Source of the DNA: Robertkochia aurantiaca
Lineage (GTDB): Bacteria; Bacteroidota; Bacteroidia; Flavobacteriales; Flavobacteriaceae
Direction: 5' to 3'
Length of the DNA stretch: 64,000 nucleotides
Assembly (NCBI RefSeq): GCF_020166495.1
Contig: NZ_JAINZS010000007.1
Location: 62,001 to 126,000, forward strand
A program made the translations under genes and the position numbers. The notes under the pieces were generated by a model. It was given only the letters and a program-made list of their open reading frames with translations. It did not search any database and was not told where the DNA came from. This document shows positions 37,613-46,152 of this stretch, piece by piece; the stretch's first letter is position 1, and the number at the start of each line of letters is the position of its first letter.

Positions 37613-37658
37613 AGGACAACGTTTTTCATTTAAAAATCCCTTCTGCTCCTCCCTCTGG

Positions 37659-37820
37659 GGGGAGCTGGCCAGCATTGCTGGACTGAGGGGGGATATCTTG
37701 TTTGCCAGTCGATTATGAGGGGAGCTGTCTGGCAATGCCAGACTGAGGGGGGATATCTTGTTTACCAGTCGATTTTAAGGGGAGCTTGACGGAAACGATG
37801 GCCTGTGGGAAGATTTCCGG
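37659..37820. repeat. 60-bp tandem repeat, two full copies plus a degenerate third
   Basis: Unit 1 is 37659-37718, unit 2 is 37719-37778, and a decayed third starts at 37779. Each begins GGGGAGCTG, has a small hairpin, then CTGAGGGGGGATATCTTG. The hairpin stem differs between units (CCAGC/GCTGG versus TCTGGC/GCCAGA), yet pairing is kept in both. Confidence 0.8.
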
Positions 37821-37883
37821 TTAATAGCTATAGATAAATAAGGGTAGTTGTTACTATAAAAAGCTGGTCTTTCAAAAGCCAGA

Positions 37884-38258
37884 TTAATCGTCATTCTCTC
37901 CGGCGAGCCTGTATAACAGGTTTTTCATGGATTTTTCGACTGCGGCGTAATCGGGCAGACCTTTTCCGGTATAGATAAATACCAGGGCATATTGTTTTTT
38001 CAGATCCTTTTCGATCTGAGGTTTCTGAAGGCGATACGCTTCCCGCATGAGACGTTTGATACGATTCCGGTCTACCGCTTTTTTAAAATGTCGCTTGGGT
38101 ACACTGAAAGCAGCCTGTAATACTACAGCTTCCGGAAGTTCCGTTTCCAGCCACACCAGGCGTATGGGATATTTGGCATGAGAAGAGCCTTCTGTGAATA
38201 CTGAGGCAATCAGCTTCCTGCTTTTTAGTTTTTCAATCCTGGGAAAGGTATATCTCAT
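37884..38258 (-). CDS. rnpA: Ribonuclease P protein component
   Basis: 124 aa, the usual RnpA length. It is the protein subunit that helps RNase P RNA remove tRNA 5' leaders. The signature AVDRNRIKRLMREAYR at about 61-76, the RNR box, is clear, preceded by FSVPKRHFKK. The basic N-terminus (FPRIEKLKSRKLIASVF) matches the family. Unlike many bacteria, rpmH is not adjacent. It sits in a run of minus-strand genes followed by the S41 protease. Confidence 0.95.
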   Translation of the reverse strand: MRYTFPRIEKLKSRKLIASVFTEGSSHAKYPIRLVWLETELPEAVVLQAAFSVPKRHFKKAVDRNRIKRLMREAYRLQKPQIEKDLKKQYALVFIYTGKGLPDYAAVEKSMKNLLYRLAGENDD

Positions 38259-38282
38259 AGTGCGTTACAGAGGGGTAAAATT

Positions 38283-38315
38283 AAAAAAACCCCTGCAAAG
38301 GCAGAGGTTTTTAAA
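38283..38315 (-). terminator. Terminator after the M1 peptidase gene
   Basis: Minus-strand stem AACCTCTGC / GCAGGGGTT with a 4-nt loop and a T7 run, 17 bp after the stop. Confidence 0.85.
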
Positions 38316-38332
38316 AGATCTTTACTGTATTA

Positions 38333-40177
38333 TTATTCTCCGGCAGCCTGCCAGATGTTATTTTCGCGATTTACGTCGGCCATCAATCCTGACGGATCGA
38401 TCACGATAGCCTGTATGTCGCTTAAAGGTCTGTCGATTTCGAATTCGTAGGTCGGGAAAGCCCATGGCCAGTCTTTCAGAACCGTTCTGTCGATTCCTTC
38501 GAAAGGGTTGGCCTTCTCCCCTCTCTGCATGCGGAGGGGTGCATAATAATAGGCCTTGCTGCCATCGTTGAAGAACACCATCACATCGATAGGCATCGGC
38601 ATAAGGCCAATGCGCTCCATGACCACCTGTGTACCCTCTTCAGTGTCTTCCACCTGCTGAATGGCATAATCGATACGGGCCGTTGTTTTGGTCCAATCGG
38701 TGAGATACCAGTCGAGCTGCATCCCTGATACTTTTTCAGCCACTCTTTTGAAATCATTTGGTGTAGGGTGTTTGAACTTGAATTCATCGTAGTATCTCCT
38801 GATAGTCTCCATCAGTTTATCCTGTCCGATGATATAGCCTAACTGCGAAAGAAATACAGAACCTTTGCTATAGGCTGAAATTCCATAGGCACGGTTAAAT
38901 TGATAACGATCAGCCTGGGTGGTCATCGGTTGTTCCATACCTGAATTGGCAAGGGAAACATACCCCCTGTAACTTGATTCGAACGGATTGGCTTCATTGC
39001 GGTCCATCACCTGGTTCATGCAAAGACTTGAGATAAACGAGGTAAATCCTTCATCCATCCATTCGTGTTTAGATTCGTTAGTGGCCAGTAAATGCTGAAA
39101 CCATGCATGGGCCATTTCGTGTGCGGTCACTCCGGCAAGGCTTCCAAAGGGTCGCTCCCCGGTAATCAGGGTACACATGGCATATTCCATACCGCCGTCA
39201 CCGCCCTGAATGATCGAATATTGATCCCAGGGGTATGGTCCGATGTTACGGTTAAAGAACTGCATCATTTCTGCAGCTTTTGGCTGAAGCTTTTTCCAGT
39301 TCTCTTTGATCTCATCGTTGTCTTTATAAAAGAAATGAAGCATGGGTCCGTTCTCGACCTGCAGGGTATCATGAATGTAATCAGGATCGGCACCCCAGGC
39401 AAAATCGTGAACCATGGGAGCGAAGAAATGCCAGGTGAGGGTCTTACCCTTCACTTTCACATCTTTTTCGGTATAGCCGTGCCCTATTTCATCAGGGTTT
39501 TGAAGGTATCCTGTTCCTCCGATGGTGTAATCTTTATCGATGGTGATCTTCACATCGAAATCACCCCATACCCCCTGGAATTCACGACCTATATACGGGT
39601 GAGCATGCCACCCCTCGAAATCATACTCGGCCAGCTTTGGGTACCACTGGGTCATAGAAAGAGCGACTCCTTCTTCGTTGTTTCTTCCGCTGCGGCGTAT
39701 CTGAACCGGTACCTGTCCTTCGAATTCCATATCGAAAGTAACCGTTTCTCCGGGTAAGATCGGCTTGTCAAGGGCCACCTCTAAAACGGTACCTACCGTT
39801 TCGTGTTCGATGGCTGTCCCGTTCTGCTTTAAAGACTTCACCTTCAGGTATCCGATCTCATTTTCTTTCAGATCGGCGATTCGGGCACCTACCCGCTCAT
39901 CGGGATCTGCGATGGTACGGCTGCGCACGTCCATCTCGCTCCCGGGCTGAAAGGCGTTGAAATACAGGTGGTAAAACACCTGCCGAAGGGTGTCGGGAGA
40001 ATTGTTGGTATATTTCAATTCCTGAACGCCTGTATAGGTATAATCATCGACATTCATATCGACCTCCATGGTGTAGTCCACCTTTTGCTGCCAATAGGTT
40101 GATTCCGGTGGTTGTACCGCAAACAATGGTAGTGCGGCTAGTAGAAAAAACAGGTTTTTGATCATCGGTAATTTCAT
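38333..40177 (-). CDS. M1-family metallopeptidase
   Basis: 614 aa from ATG 40177; the longer frame to 40207 runs into the upstream gene's terminator, so it is not used. A signal peptide (LFFLLAALPLFAVQ) is followed by an aminopeptidase N-like beta domain (YTGVQELKYTNNSPDTL). The catalytic domain has the exopeptidase-type GGMEYAMCTL and the zinc motif HEMAHAWFQHLLATNESKHE at about 352-371 with the third ligand in DEGF. This is the HExxH-18-E arrangement. The protein is probably periplasmic or surface-exposed and digests peptides. No T9SS C-terminal signal is evident. Confidence 0.93.
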   Translation of the reverse strand: MKLPMIKNLFFLLAALPLFAVQPPESTYWQQKVDYTMEVDMNVDDYTYTGVQELKYTNNSPDTLRQVFYHLYFNAFQPGSEMDVRSRTIADPDERVGARIADLKENEIGYLKVKSLKQNGTAIEHETVGTVLEVALDKPILPGETVTFDMEFEGQVPVQIRRSGRNNEEGVALSMTQWYPKLAEYDFEGWHAHPYIGREFQGVWGDFDVKITIDKDYTIGGTGYLQNPDEIGHGYTEKDVKVKGKTLTWHFFAPMVHDFAWGADPDYIHDTLQVENGPMLHFFYKDNDEIKENWKKLQPKAAEMMQFFNRNIGPYPWDQYSIIQGGDGGMEYAMCTLITGERPFGSLAGVTAHEMAHAWFQHLLATNESKHEWMDEGFTSFISSLCMNQVMDRNEANPFESSYRGYVSLANSGMEQPMTTQADRYQFNRAYGISAYSKGSVFLSQLGYIIGQDKLMETIRRYYDEFKFKHPTPNDFKRVAEKVSGMQLDWYLTDWTKTTARIDYAIQQVEDTEEGTQVVMERIGLMPMPIDVMVFFNDGSKAYYYAPLRMQRGEKANPFEGIDRTVLKDWPWAFPTYEFEIDRPLSDIQAIVIDPSGLMADVNRENNIWQAAGE

Positions 40178-40194
40178 ATTTGAATGTTTAGCAT

Positions 40195-40226
40195 AAAAAA
40201 AGCCCAAAGTTCATACTTCGGGCTTT
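40195..40226 (-). terminator. Terminator after the S8 protease gene
   Basis: Minus-strand stem AAAGCCCGAAGT / ACTTTGGGCTTT with a 4-nt loop and T run, 14 bp past the stop. It lies under the first in-frame ATG (40207) of the M1 gene. Confidence 0.88.
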
Positions 40227-40239
40227 GTTGTATCTGTGA

Positions 40240-41868
40240 TTAAAGTTGAACTTCTTTTCGAGCTACTTTGTTGGCCAGGAGGATGGCATTATACAGGTTC
40301 ACCATCTTACCCGAACTTGAAATGTCGGTGAATGGTTGTCTGTTCGAAGGATCTCCGTCTACAATAACATCACCTTCGACGCTGATACCTGACTGCATGA
40401 TAATATGCTTGACCTGAGAGGCAGAAAGTTTAGGGTACAGCGATCTTATGATAGCTGCCACTCCGGCAACGGCAGGCGCAGCCATAGAGGTTCCCTGCAG
40501 GTATTCATATTCGTTCTCAGGGGTGGTAGACCAGATCTTGGTACCCGGAGCAAATACATCAACATTGATCTTTCCGTAATTCGAGAATCCGGCGATCATT
40601 TCAGGGCCATACGCATAATGAAGAGCTCCGACCGTGAGGAAATTATCGGCCACTTCCTCTGAATTGTTCTCAGCATCGTTGGGGTATACGTTGGTCTCAT
40701 CGAGCAACAGTCCTTCATTTCCGGCTGCATTCACGATAAGTACGTCTTTAGATTCGGCATATTTGATGGCATCCCAAACCCACTCCTTATGCGGAGAGTA
40801 ATACTTTCCGAAACTGGTGTTGATCACCTTTGCACCATTATCTACGGCATAACGAATACCCAAAGCGATATCTTTATCATATTCGTCACCGTTAGGAACG
40901 GCTCTTACTGCCATAATCTCCACATTCTGGGCCACTCCGTCCAAACCGAGATCATTTCCGCGGGTTGCAGCGATGATACCTGCCACATGCGTTCCGTGAC
41001 GGGCATGCTCCACATCTCCCACTACATTGTTGTCGCCGTAACCGGTATCTGTAATGTCGTCAGGATCATCTCCTACTACTACCCTTCCGTCAAAATCCTT
41101 ATTGAGGTTATATTCGAGCTGATCGCCGAAATATTCAATTCCCCCTTCCAGTTTCTCCTTCAGGTCTTCCACATCGTCGGCATTGTTCAAAAGTCCAGAG
41201 AACATGCCCTTGATCTGTTTCATTTCTTCCTCCTGCGGATTGTAAGCCGCCAGGTCTTCCTGGGTAAAGTTCTCTTTTCCTATTGATTCTCCGATGGCCG
41301 GAGCAAACTGGTTTACGATCTGCAGCAATTGCTCATAGCGCATTAGTCCCTCCTTGGCTTCCTGGTATTTTTCGTCATACTCAGCTTTGGCACGGCGATA
41401 ATCTTCTGAACCATCGTCACCTTTTTTAATGATTCGAACCAGCTCCAGGTTTTCATCACTGGCTTCTCCCAGGAAGTTCCAACCGTGCACATCATCGACA
41501 TAGCCGTTGTTGTCGTCATCTTTCCCGTTATCGGGAACTTCATCTTCATTGGTCCAGATAACATCTTTCAGGTCTTCGTGGTAGATATCAACCCCTGAAT
41601 CGACAACTCCCACGATCACCTTTTCACCTTCGCGATTCTGAAGGATCTCACGGTAAGCACGCATCACACTCATGCCGGGTATGGTATCGGTAACCAGGTC
41701 TGCATGCGACCAGGTCTTTAATTCGTCATCTGAAAGCTCGGTTTTTCTGGTGGTGAAGCTATCACCCGAGTTCACCGGGTTGAGGTTGATGGCTTCATAG
41801 CTGCTGCCGCAGCCATATAAAAGTCCCATCGCTACCAGCGACGAGACCAGCATTTTGTTCTTTATCAT
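40240..41868 (-). CDS. S8 subtilisin-like serine protease lipoprotein with a long insert
   Basis: 542 aa. The lipobox LLYGC (Cys20) makes it a probable lipoprotein. The catalytic triad is visible: Asp in GVVDSGVDIYHEDL (about 88-101), His in RHGTHVAGIIA (about 287) and Ser in GTSMAAPAVAGVAA (about 460). The Asp-to-His distance is about 200 residues, far above the usual 35-60. The extra part (about 130-270) is a charged helical insert (EYDEKYQEAKEGLMRYEQLL, QIKGMFSGLL). No T9SS tail is seen. It follows the MBL gene by 6 bp, so they are likely co-expressed. Confidence 0.9.
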   Translation of the reverse strand: MIKNKMLVSSLVAMGLLYGCGSSYEAINLNPVNSGDSFTTRKTELSDDELKTWSHADLVTDTIPGMSVMRAYREILQNREGEKVIVGVVDSGVDIYHEDLKDVIWTNEDEVPDNGKDDDNNGYVDDVHGWNFLGEASDENLELVRIIKKGDDGSEDYRRAKAEYDEKYQEAKEGLMRYEQLLQIVNQFAPAIGESIGKENFTQEDLAAYNPQEEEMKQIKGMFSGLLNNADDVEDLKEKLEGGIEYFGDQLEYNLNKDFDGRVVVGDDPDDITDTGYGDNNVVGDVEHARHGTHVAGIIAATRGNDLGLDGVAQNVEIMAVRAVPNGDEYDKDIALGIRYAVDNGAKVINTSFGKYYSPHKEWVWDAIKYAESKDVLIVNAAGNEGLLLDETNVYPNDAENNSEEVADNFLTVGALHYAYGPEMIAGFSNYGKINVDVFAPGTKIWSTTPENEYEYLQGTSMAAPAVAGVAAIIRSLYPKLSASQVKHIIMQSGISVEGDVIVDGDPSNRQPFTDISSSGKMVNLYNAILLANKVARKEVQL

Positions 41869-41874
41869 GTTCTT

Positions 41875-42741
41875 CTAATGTTTAAATACGTCGTTAAATT
41901 TATGAATCTGATCTAACCGTGGTCCTTTTTCGGTCATTTTCACGGTAGCCAGTTCGTTATGGGCATCATGTTCAAAAAATAAAATAATCTCCTCTTCCGC
42001 TGCCTGTTTCAGGAAGCTTTCCTTCTCTTTCATGGTTAACAGCGGCCTGGTATCATAACCCATTACATAAGGAACAGGGATATGACCAGCAGTGGGAATA
42101 AGATCGGCTGTAAAAACCAGTTTTTTCCCCTGGTAATCAAACACCGGAAGCATTTGCTTATCGGTATGTCCGTCTACAAAAAGCAGATCGAAACCGAGTT
42201 CGGTGTCTTTCAAAAGGGCTCCTTCTTCCGGCAGTGGCAGAAAGTTCAATTGTCCGCTTTCCTGTATAGGCAGGATATTCTCCTTCAAAAATGATGCCTT
42301 TTCACGGGCATTTGGATGGCTGGCCCAGTCCCAGTGATCTTTATTGCTCCAGAATCGGGCATTTTTAAAGGCGGGTTCATAAGTGCCTGTGGTGGCGTTG
42401 CGCCTGATACTTCCCCCGCAATGGTCAAAGTGCAGGTGGGTGAGAAATACATCGGTGATATCGTCGCGGTGAAACCCGTGCTTTTGCAAGGAGCGGTCAA
42501 GACTGTGGTCGCCCCACAAATAATAATAACTGAAAAATTTCTCTGATTGTTTGTCCCCCAGTCCGTTATCGATCAGGATCAGTCGGTCACCGTCTTCTAC
42601 GAGCAGTGCACGTGCCGCCATATCGATCATGTTGTTCGAATCTGCAGGGTTGGTCCGGTTCCATATCGACTTGGGTACCACGCCGAACATGGCGCCGCCG
42701 TCGAGTTTGAAGTTTCCGGTTTCAATTGGGTATAATCGCAT
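41875..42741 (-). CDS. MBL-fold metallo-hydrolase
   Basis: 288 aa from ATG 42741, where the typical start MRLYPIETGNFKLDGG begins. The zinc motif HxHxDH appears as THLHFDHCGG at about 101-110, with further His in FVDGHTDKQM and FFEHDAH. It belongs to the lactonase/hydrolase group (AHL-lactonase-like), but the substrate cannot be judged from sequence. It is the first gene of an operon with the S8 protease. Confidence 0.88.
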   Translation of the reverse strand: MRLYPIETGNFKLDGGAMFGVVPKSIWNRTNPADSNNMIDMAARALLVEDGDRLILIDNGLGDKQSEKFFSYYYLWGDHSLDRSLQKHGFHRDDITDVFLTHLHFDHCGGSIRRNATTGTYEPAFKNARFWSNKDHWDWASHPNAREKASFLKENILPIQESGQLNFLPLPEEGALLKDTELGFDLLFVDGHTDKQMLPVFDYQGKKLVFTADLIPTAGHIPVPYVMGYDTRPLLTMKEKESFLKQAAEEEIILFFEHDAHNELATVKMTEKGPRLDQIHKFNDVFKH

Positions 42742-42878
42742 TAAAATGCCTGATTTTAGTTGCCTTGCAAAATAAGAAAAGCGGTACACAACTATGAATA
42801 AACCGCATCTTTATTAGGTGTTTTTTAACATTTTTATATTTTTATGAGGCTATATTTAGCGTTTCAACCAGCAAGTAT

Positions 42879-44792
42879 ATGTTAGAGTTAGCAGGAATTG
42901 TCATACTAGGAATTTTTGCCCAATGGGTCGCGTGGAGATTTAAGCTGCCTGCGATTCTCCCGTTGATACTTATCGGTTTGGCAGTCGGACCCATCTCTTC
43001 GCTTTACACCGAAAACGGTAATAAACTACTCGAACCGGTCTGGCAGGAATCAACAGACCATGGATTATTTCCCGGAGAGTTCCTCTATCATTTTGTATCA
43101 CTGGCTATTAGTGTGATCCTGTTTGAAGGAGGACTGACCCTTAAACGTAACGAGGTGCTTAATGTTGGCCCGGTTATCATAAAACTGATCACTATCGGGG
43201 TATTCATTACGTTTATCGGCGGGGGAGTGGCCTCTCATTTTTTATTCGATCTTGACTGGCCAATTGCCTTTCTTTTTGCTGCCCTGATTATTGTGACAGG
43301 CCCAACGGTCATCACACCCATACTAAGAAACATACCCTTAAAAAAAGACCTTTCTGCCATTTTGAAATGGGAGGGGATACTAATTGACCCCATCGGAGCT
43401 GTGGCAGCGGTTTTGATGTTTGAATTTATCAGCATCGGACAAGGAGAAGAATATACGCAACAGGCCCTTATCGAATTTGGTAAAACCGTGGTGATCGGTT
43501 TTTCCATTGGCTTCACCTTTGCCTACGGACTCTACTTCCTGATCAAGAAAAACGCCATTCCGCACTTTCTGATGAACGTTTTCACTTTGTCGGCAGTATT
43601 GGGAGTGTATGTCTTGTCAGAACAATTCGCCCATGAATCAGGACTTCTTTCAGTAGTGGTGATGGGAATGGTACTGGGTAATATTGATCTTCCCAATATC
43701 AAGGAGCTGCTGTATTTTAAGGAATCGCTCAGTGTATTGCTGATCTCTATACTCTTTATTCTCCTGGCAGCCAATATAGATATGGAAGATCTCTACCTGA
43801 TATATAACTGGAACACCCTGATACTTTTAGGATGTGTGGTTTTTATCATCAGGCCTGTTGGAGTTTTTCTCAGTTCGTGGAAATCCGGATTGAAGTTCAA
43901 CGAAAAAGCCTTTATCAGTTGGGTTGGCCCAAGAGGTATTGTGGCGGCAGGTATCGCCTCCCTTTTTGGTTCAAGACTGGCTCAGGAAGGACAACCGGGC
44001 GCTGAATATATCACCCCGCTGGTATTCATGGTGGTTTTAGGCACAGTATTACTGAATGCCGCAACGGCCCGACTCTTTGCAAAGATCTCAGGGGTGTTTC
44101 TGGAGGAATCAACCGGAATACTTATCGTAGGGGCCTCAAACGTATCAAGGCTGATCGCCAAATACCTGCAAAAGAACGGAAGACATGTAGTGCTTATCGA
44201 CAGCAACAAGGAGAATATTGAAAAGGCTAAGGCGATGGATCTCGATGCAGAAGAAGCCAATATCTTTTCAGACGACCTGACCAACAATATTGAATTCAGT
44301 GATATCGGATACCTCATGGCGCTGACTGCCAGTGAAGAGGTGAACAAACATGCCATAGAGCGTTTCAGGGATCAGTTGGGAGAGAATGGCGCCTTCCGGT
44401 TAATTACCCCGGAAGAGATGAAAGATCTCGACAGTACGCCTACCGAACTGCTCTTTTCAAAGAAAGATGACTATATCAACCTGAGTGAGGTAGCCAGGGA
44501 CTACCCGAAGATCAATGAGATCACGCTCGAGTCTAAAGAGCATTTCCTTGAAGAGATCGCCAGCCTGAACGAGCAGAGTGATGCTATCCCGATCTTTATT
44601 AAAGATAAAGAGGGTGAATTACACATCATTGCAACTTACGGTGAAGAAACCGAGATAGGTGAAGAATACAAGCTCGTTTACCTGGGTAAACCGATTGATC
44701 TTATAAAGTCTCCAAAAGAAGGGAACAATGGTCAGAACGGTAACAGGCAAACCCGCAAAGAAGAAGACAATAAAGTAAAAAAAGAAGCGTGA
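42879..44792 (+). CDS. CPA-type cation:proton antiporter with TrkA-N domain
   Basis: 637 aa. The N-terminal ~410 residues are a Na+/H+ exchanger-type membrane domain with about 12 hydrophobic segments (GIFAQWVAWRFKLPAILPLI, VTGPTVITPIL, KWEGILIDPIGAVAA). This is followed by a Rossmann TrkA-N domain (ILIVGASNVSRLIAKYLQKN) and an acidic C-terminal region that may be TrkA-C-like. Antiporters of this kind control Na+, K+ or pH. The Asp of GILIDPIGA is the likely ion site. It overlaps the next gene by 4 bp. Confidence 0.92.
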   Translation: MLELAGIVILGIFAQWVAWRFKLPAILPLILIGLAVGPISSLYTENGNKLLEPVWQESTDHGLFPGEFLYHFVSLAISVILFEGGLTLKRNEVLNVGPVIIKLITIGVFITFIGGGVASHFLFDLDWPIAFLFAALIIVTGPTVITPILRNIPLKKDLSAILKWEGILIDPIGAVAAVLMFEFISIGQGEEYTQQALIEFGKTVVIGFSIGFTFAYGLYFLIKKNAIPHFLMNVFTLSAVLGVYVLSEQFAHESGLLSVVVMGMVLGNIDLPNIKELLYFKESLSVLLISILFILLAANIDMEDLYLIYNWNTLILLGCVVFIIRPVGVFLSSWKSGLKFNEKAFISWVGPRGIVAAGIASLFGSRLAQEGQPGAEYITPLVFMVVLGTVLLNAATARLFAKISGVFLEESTGILIVGASNVSRLIAKYLQKNGRHVVLIDSNKENIEKAKAMDLDAEEANIFSDDLTNNIEFSDIGYLMALTASEEVNKHAIERFRDQLGENGAFRLITPEEMKDLDSTPTELLFSKKDDYINLSEVARDYPKINEITLESKEHFLEEIASLNEQSDAIPIFIKDKEGELHIIATYGEETEIGEEYKLVYLGKPIDLIKSPKEGNNGQNGNRQTRKEEDNKVKKEA

Positions 44793-45343
44793 AATACCGC
44801 GTTTTATACCTGTTCGTGTGCCTGTTGGCCGTGCTGTACTTCACTACTCCCGAGACACGACTCAACACCGGTTTTATCAGCTCTGACCCCAGGGCAGATG
44901 CTGAAATATCAGGCATTGACTTTAAAAGTATCGAGCCCTGGGGAACGGTAGATGAGAAGTCAGACACCATCCTCACAAACGGGTTCAGACTCAGGAAAAA
45001 TGTTTATAGTACAGACGAACTGATACTCCATATTTATCGCAAATACGATAAAAGCCTGCAAAGGGTGTGGTATCGACAATTCGACGCTGATATTACGGTT
45101 TATCACCAGGACCGTCTTCTGGGAATTTCGCAAAAATTAAGCGCCATTCTACAGCCTGAACTGCAAAAGCATGCCGCTGATCAAAAGGCTGTGCTGAGAG
45201 ATGTTTATGTAAATATGCTTAAGTCTGAGGAGAACCAGTTGGTTCTGGAGGCGTATTATTACCTACCTGAATCAGGAGAAGGAATGACCTTTCAAATCAT
45301 TTATAATAATGATTCAGGCAGCCGACTTGTTCGCAAGGTCTGA
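44789..45343 (+). CDS. Unrecognised membrane-anchored or exported protein
   Basis: 184 aa starting at GTG 44789, overlapping the antiporter stop by 4 bp (GTGA), a strong sign of coupled translation. A short hydrophobic N-terminus (VLYLFVCLLAVLYFTT) suggests export or anchoring. The rest has no motif I recognise (FRLRKNVYSTDELILHIYRK, LVLEAYYYLPESGEGM). A periplasmic accessory role to the antiporter is possible but is only inferred from coupling. Confidence 0.7.
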   Translation: MKYRVLYLFVCLLAVLYFTTPETRLNTGFISSDPRADAEISGIDFKSIEPWGTVDEKSDTILTNGFRLRKNVYSTDELILHIYRKYDKSLQRVWYRQFDADITVYHQDRLLGISQKLSAILQPELQKHAADQKAVLRDVYVNMLKSEENQLVLEAYYYLPESGEGMTFQIIYNNDSGSRLVRKV

Positions 45344-45407
45344 AGTGAACATCTTTAAATCACGGTTAATTTTTAAGTTTTTTCTTTCAAACAAAGGGTT
45401 AGCAGAT

Positions 45408-45415
45408 TAGCTTTG
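45408..45415 (+). promoter_or_regulatory. -7 box for the first cysteine-patterned lipoprotein gene
   Basis: TAGCTTTG matches TAnnTTTG, 23 bp before ATG 45439. Confidence 0.55.
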
Positions 45416-45438
45416 TTGCAACCTTAAACCCTAAACAC

Positions 45439-45681
45439 ATGAAAAAACTGTTTACTGCCTTTATGGCTATCGCTTTGGCCGTTTCATGTACTTCAGACGA
45501 TGATGAACTGCAATGTAAGAGCTGTAATTTTGGCGGAATGGATATTGAACTCTGCGATAATGGTGACGGCACCATGTTGGTGACCATAGCAGGAGAAAGT
45601 GAGTCTGTTGATCTGCAGGGGCAGTCTTTCGAGCTTGTTTCGGAAGCCTTTTGCAGCGGCGAATTCGAGTTTACATTTTAA
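45439..45681 (+). CDS. Small cysteine-patterned lipoprotein, copy 1
   Basis: 80 aa. Lipobox ALAVSC puts the lipid Cys at 17. The mature part has Cys26, Cys29, Cys39 and Cys72, with the core CKSCNFGGMDIELCDNGDGT. It is a paralog of the protein at 45841-46101, whose four cysteines fall at identical positions. I recognise no family. The CxxC pair may bind metal or form disulphides in the periplasm or on the surface; that is inference. The gene has its own promoter box. Confidence 0.75.
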   Translation: MKKLFTAFMAIALAVSCTSDDDELQCKSCNFGGMDIELCDNGDGTMLVTIAGESESVDLQGQSFELVSEAFCSGEFEFTF

Positions 45682-45786
45682 AAGGCAAACCACCGGAAAG
45701 ATCGAACGGGATCATGTGGTGTCATGAAACAGAGGCTTTTTAACAAAATAATCAGCATTTTAACTTAATTACTGGTATTCAGGTAG

Positions 45787-45815
45787 TTGAAATTAAAGAT
45801 TCCCTGTTATATTTG
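45787..45815 (+). promoter_or_regulatory. Complete Bacteroidota promoter for lipoprotein copy 2
   Basis: TTG at 45787-45789 (-33) and TATATTTG at 45808-45815 (-7) are 18 bp apart. This is the best-spaced -33/-7 pair seen in the window. It excludes the TTG at 45787 as a translation start. Confidence 0.7.
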
Positions 45816-45840
45816 TGGGTTACTATTTCTAATCTTAATC

Positions 45841-46101
45841 ATGAAACGACAACTGATGCTGGCAGGTTTAGGCCTGTTGATATTTTCCTGTGCCCGGGAA
45901 GGTAAAAATGAAGACTGCAAGACGTGTGAATTCGAGAATCAGCCGGTTTCGATCTGTGATAACGGAGATGGAACTGTTCGAATCATAACTGAAGGGAAAT
46001 CTGAAACCCTCGATCTGAAAGGACAGGATTTCGATGAGGTTGTGAATCGTTTTTGCGCCGGACACGGGAAAGAAGGTCTGACTGCCCAAAGAAATGAATA
46101 A
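45841..46101 (+). CDS. Small cysteine-patterned lipoprotein, copy 2
   Basis: 86 aa from ATG 45841. Lipobox LIFSC places the lipid Cys at 17, and Cys26, Cys29, Cys39 and Cys72 match copy 1 exactly. The shared core is CKTCEFENQPVSICDNGDGT, followed by a SETLDLKGQDF stretch like SESVDLQGQSF in copy 1. It has 14 extra C-terminal residues. The upstream in-frame codons from 45787 are promoter, so ATG 45841 is the start. Function unknown; the copies look like a tandem duplication. Confidence 0.75.
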   Translation: MKRQLMLAGLGLLIFSCAREGKNEDCKTCEFENQPVSICDNGDGTVRIITEGKSETLDLKGQDFDEVVNRFCAGHGKEGLTAQRNE

Positions 46102-46119
46102 TTGAATATTAATAAAGAT

Positions 46120-46148
46120 AAAAGCCCTCTGATTCAGAGGGCTTTTTT
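46120..46148. terminator. Bidirectional terminator between lipoprotein copy 2 and lepA
   Basis: AAAAGCCCTCTG / CAGAGGGCTTTT with a 3-nt ATT loop and T run. It serves the plus-strand gene and, by symmetry, the lepA transcript. Confidence 0.92.
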
Positions 46149-46152
46149 GATT

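Noticed and set aside
37547-37735. Minus-strand ORF of 62 codons
   Set aside because: It lies wholly in palindromic and 60-bp tandem repeats; the predicted protein has no fold or family features.
37359-37820. Possible CRISPR array
   Set aside because: Units are 7-8 bp or 60 bp without unique spacers, and no cas genes are in the window.
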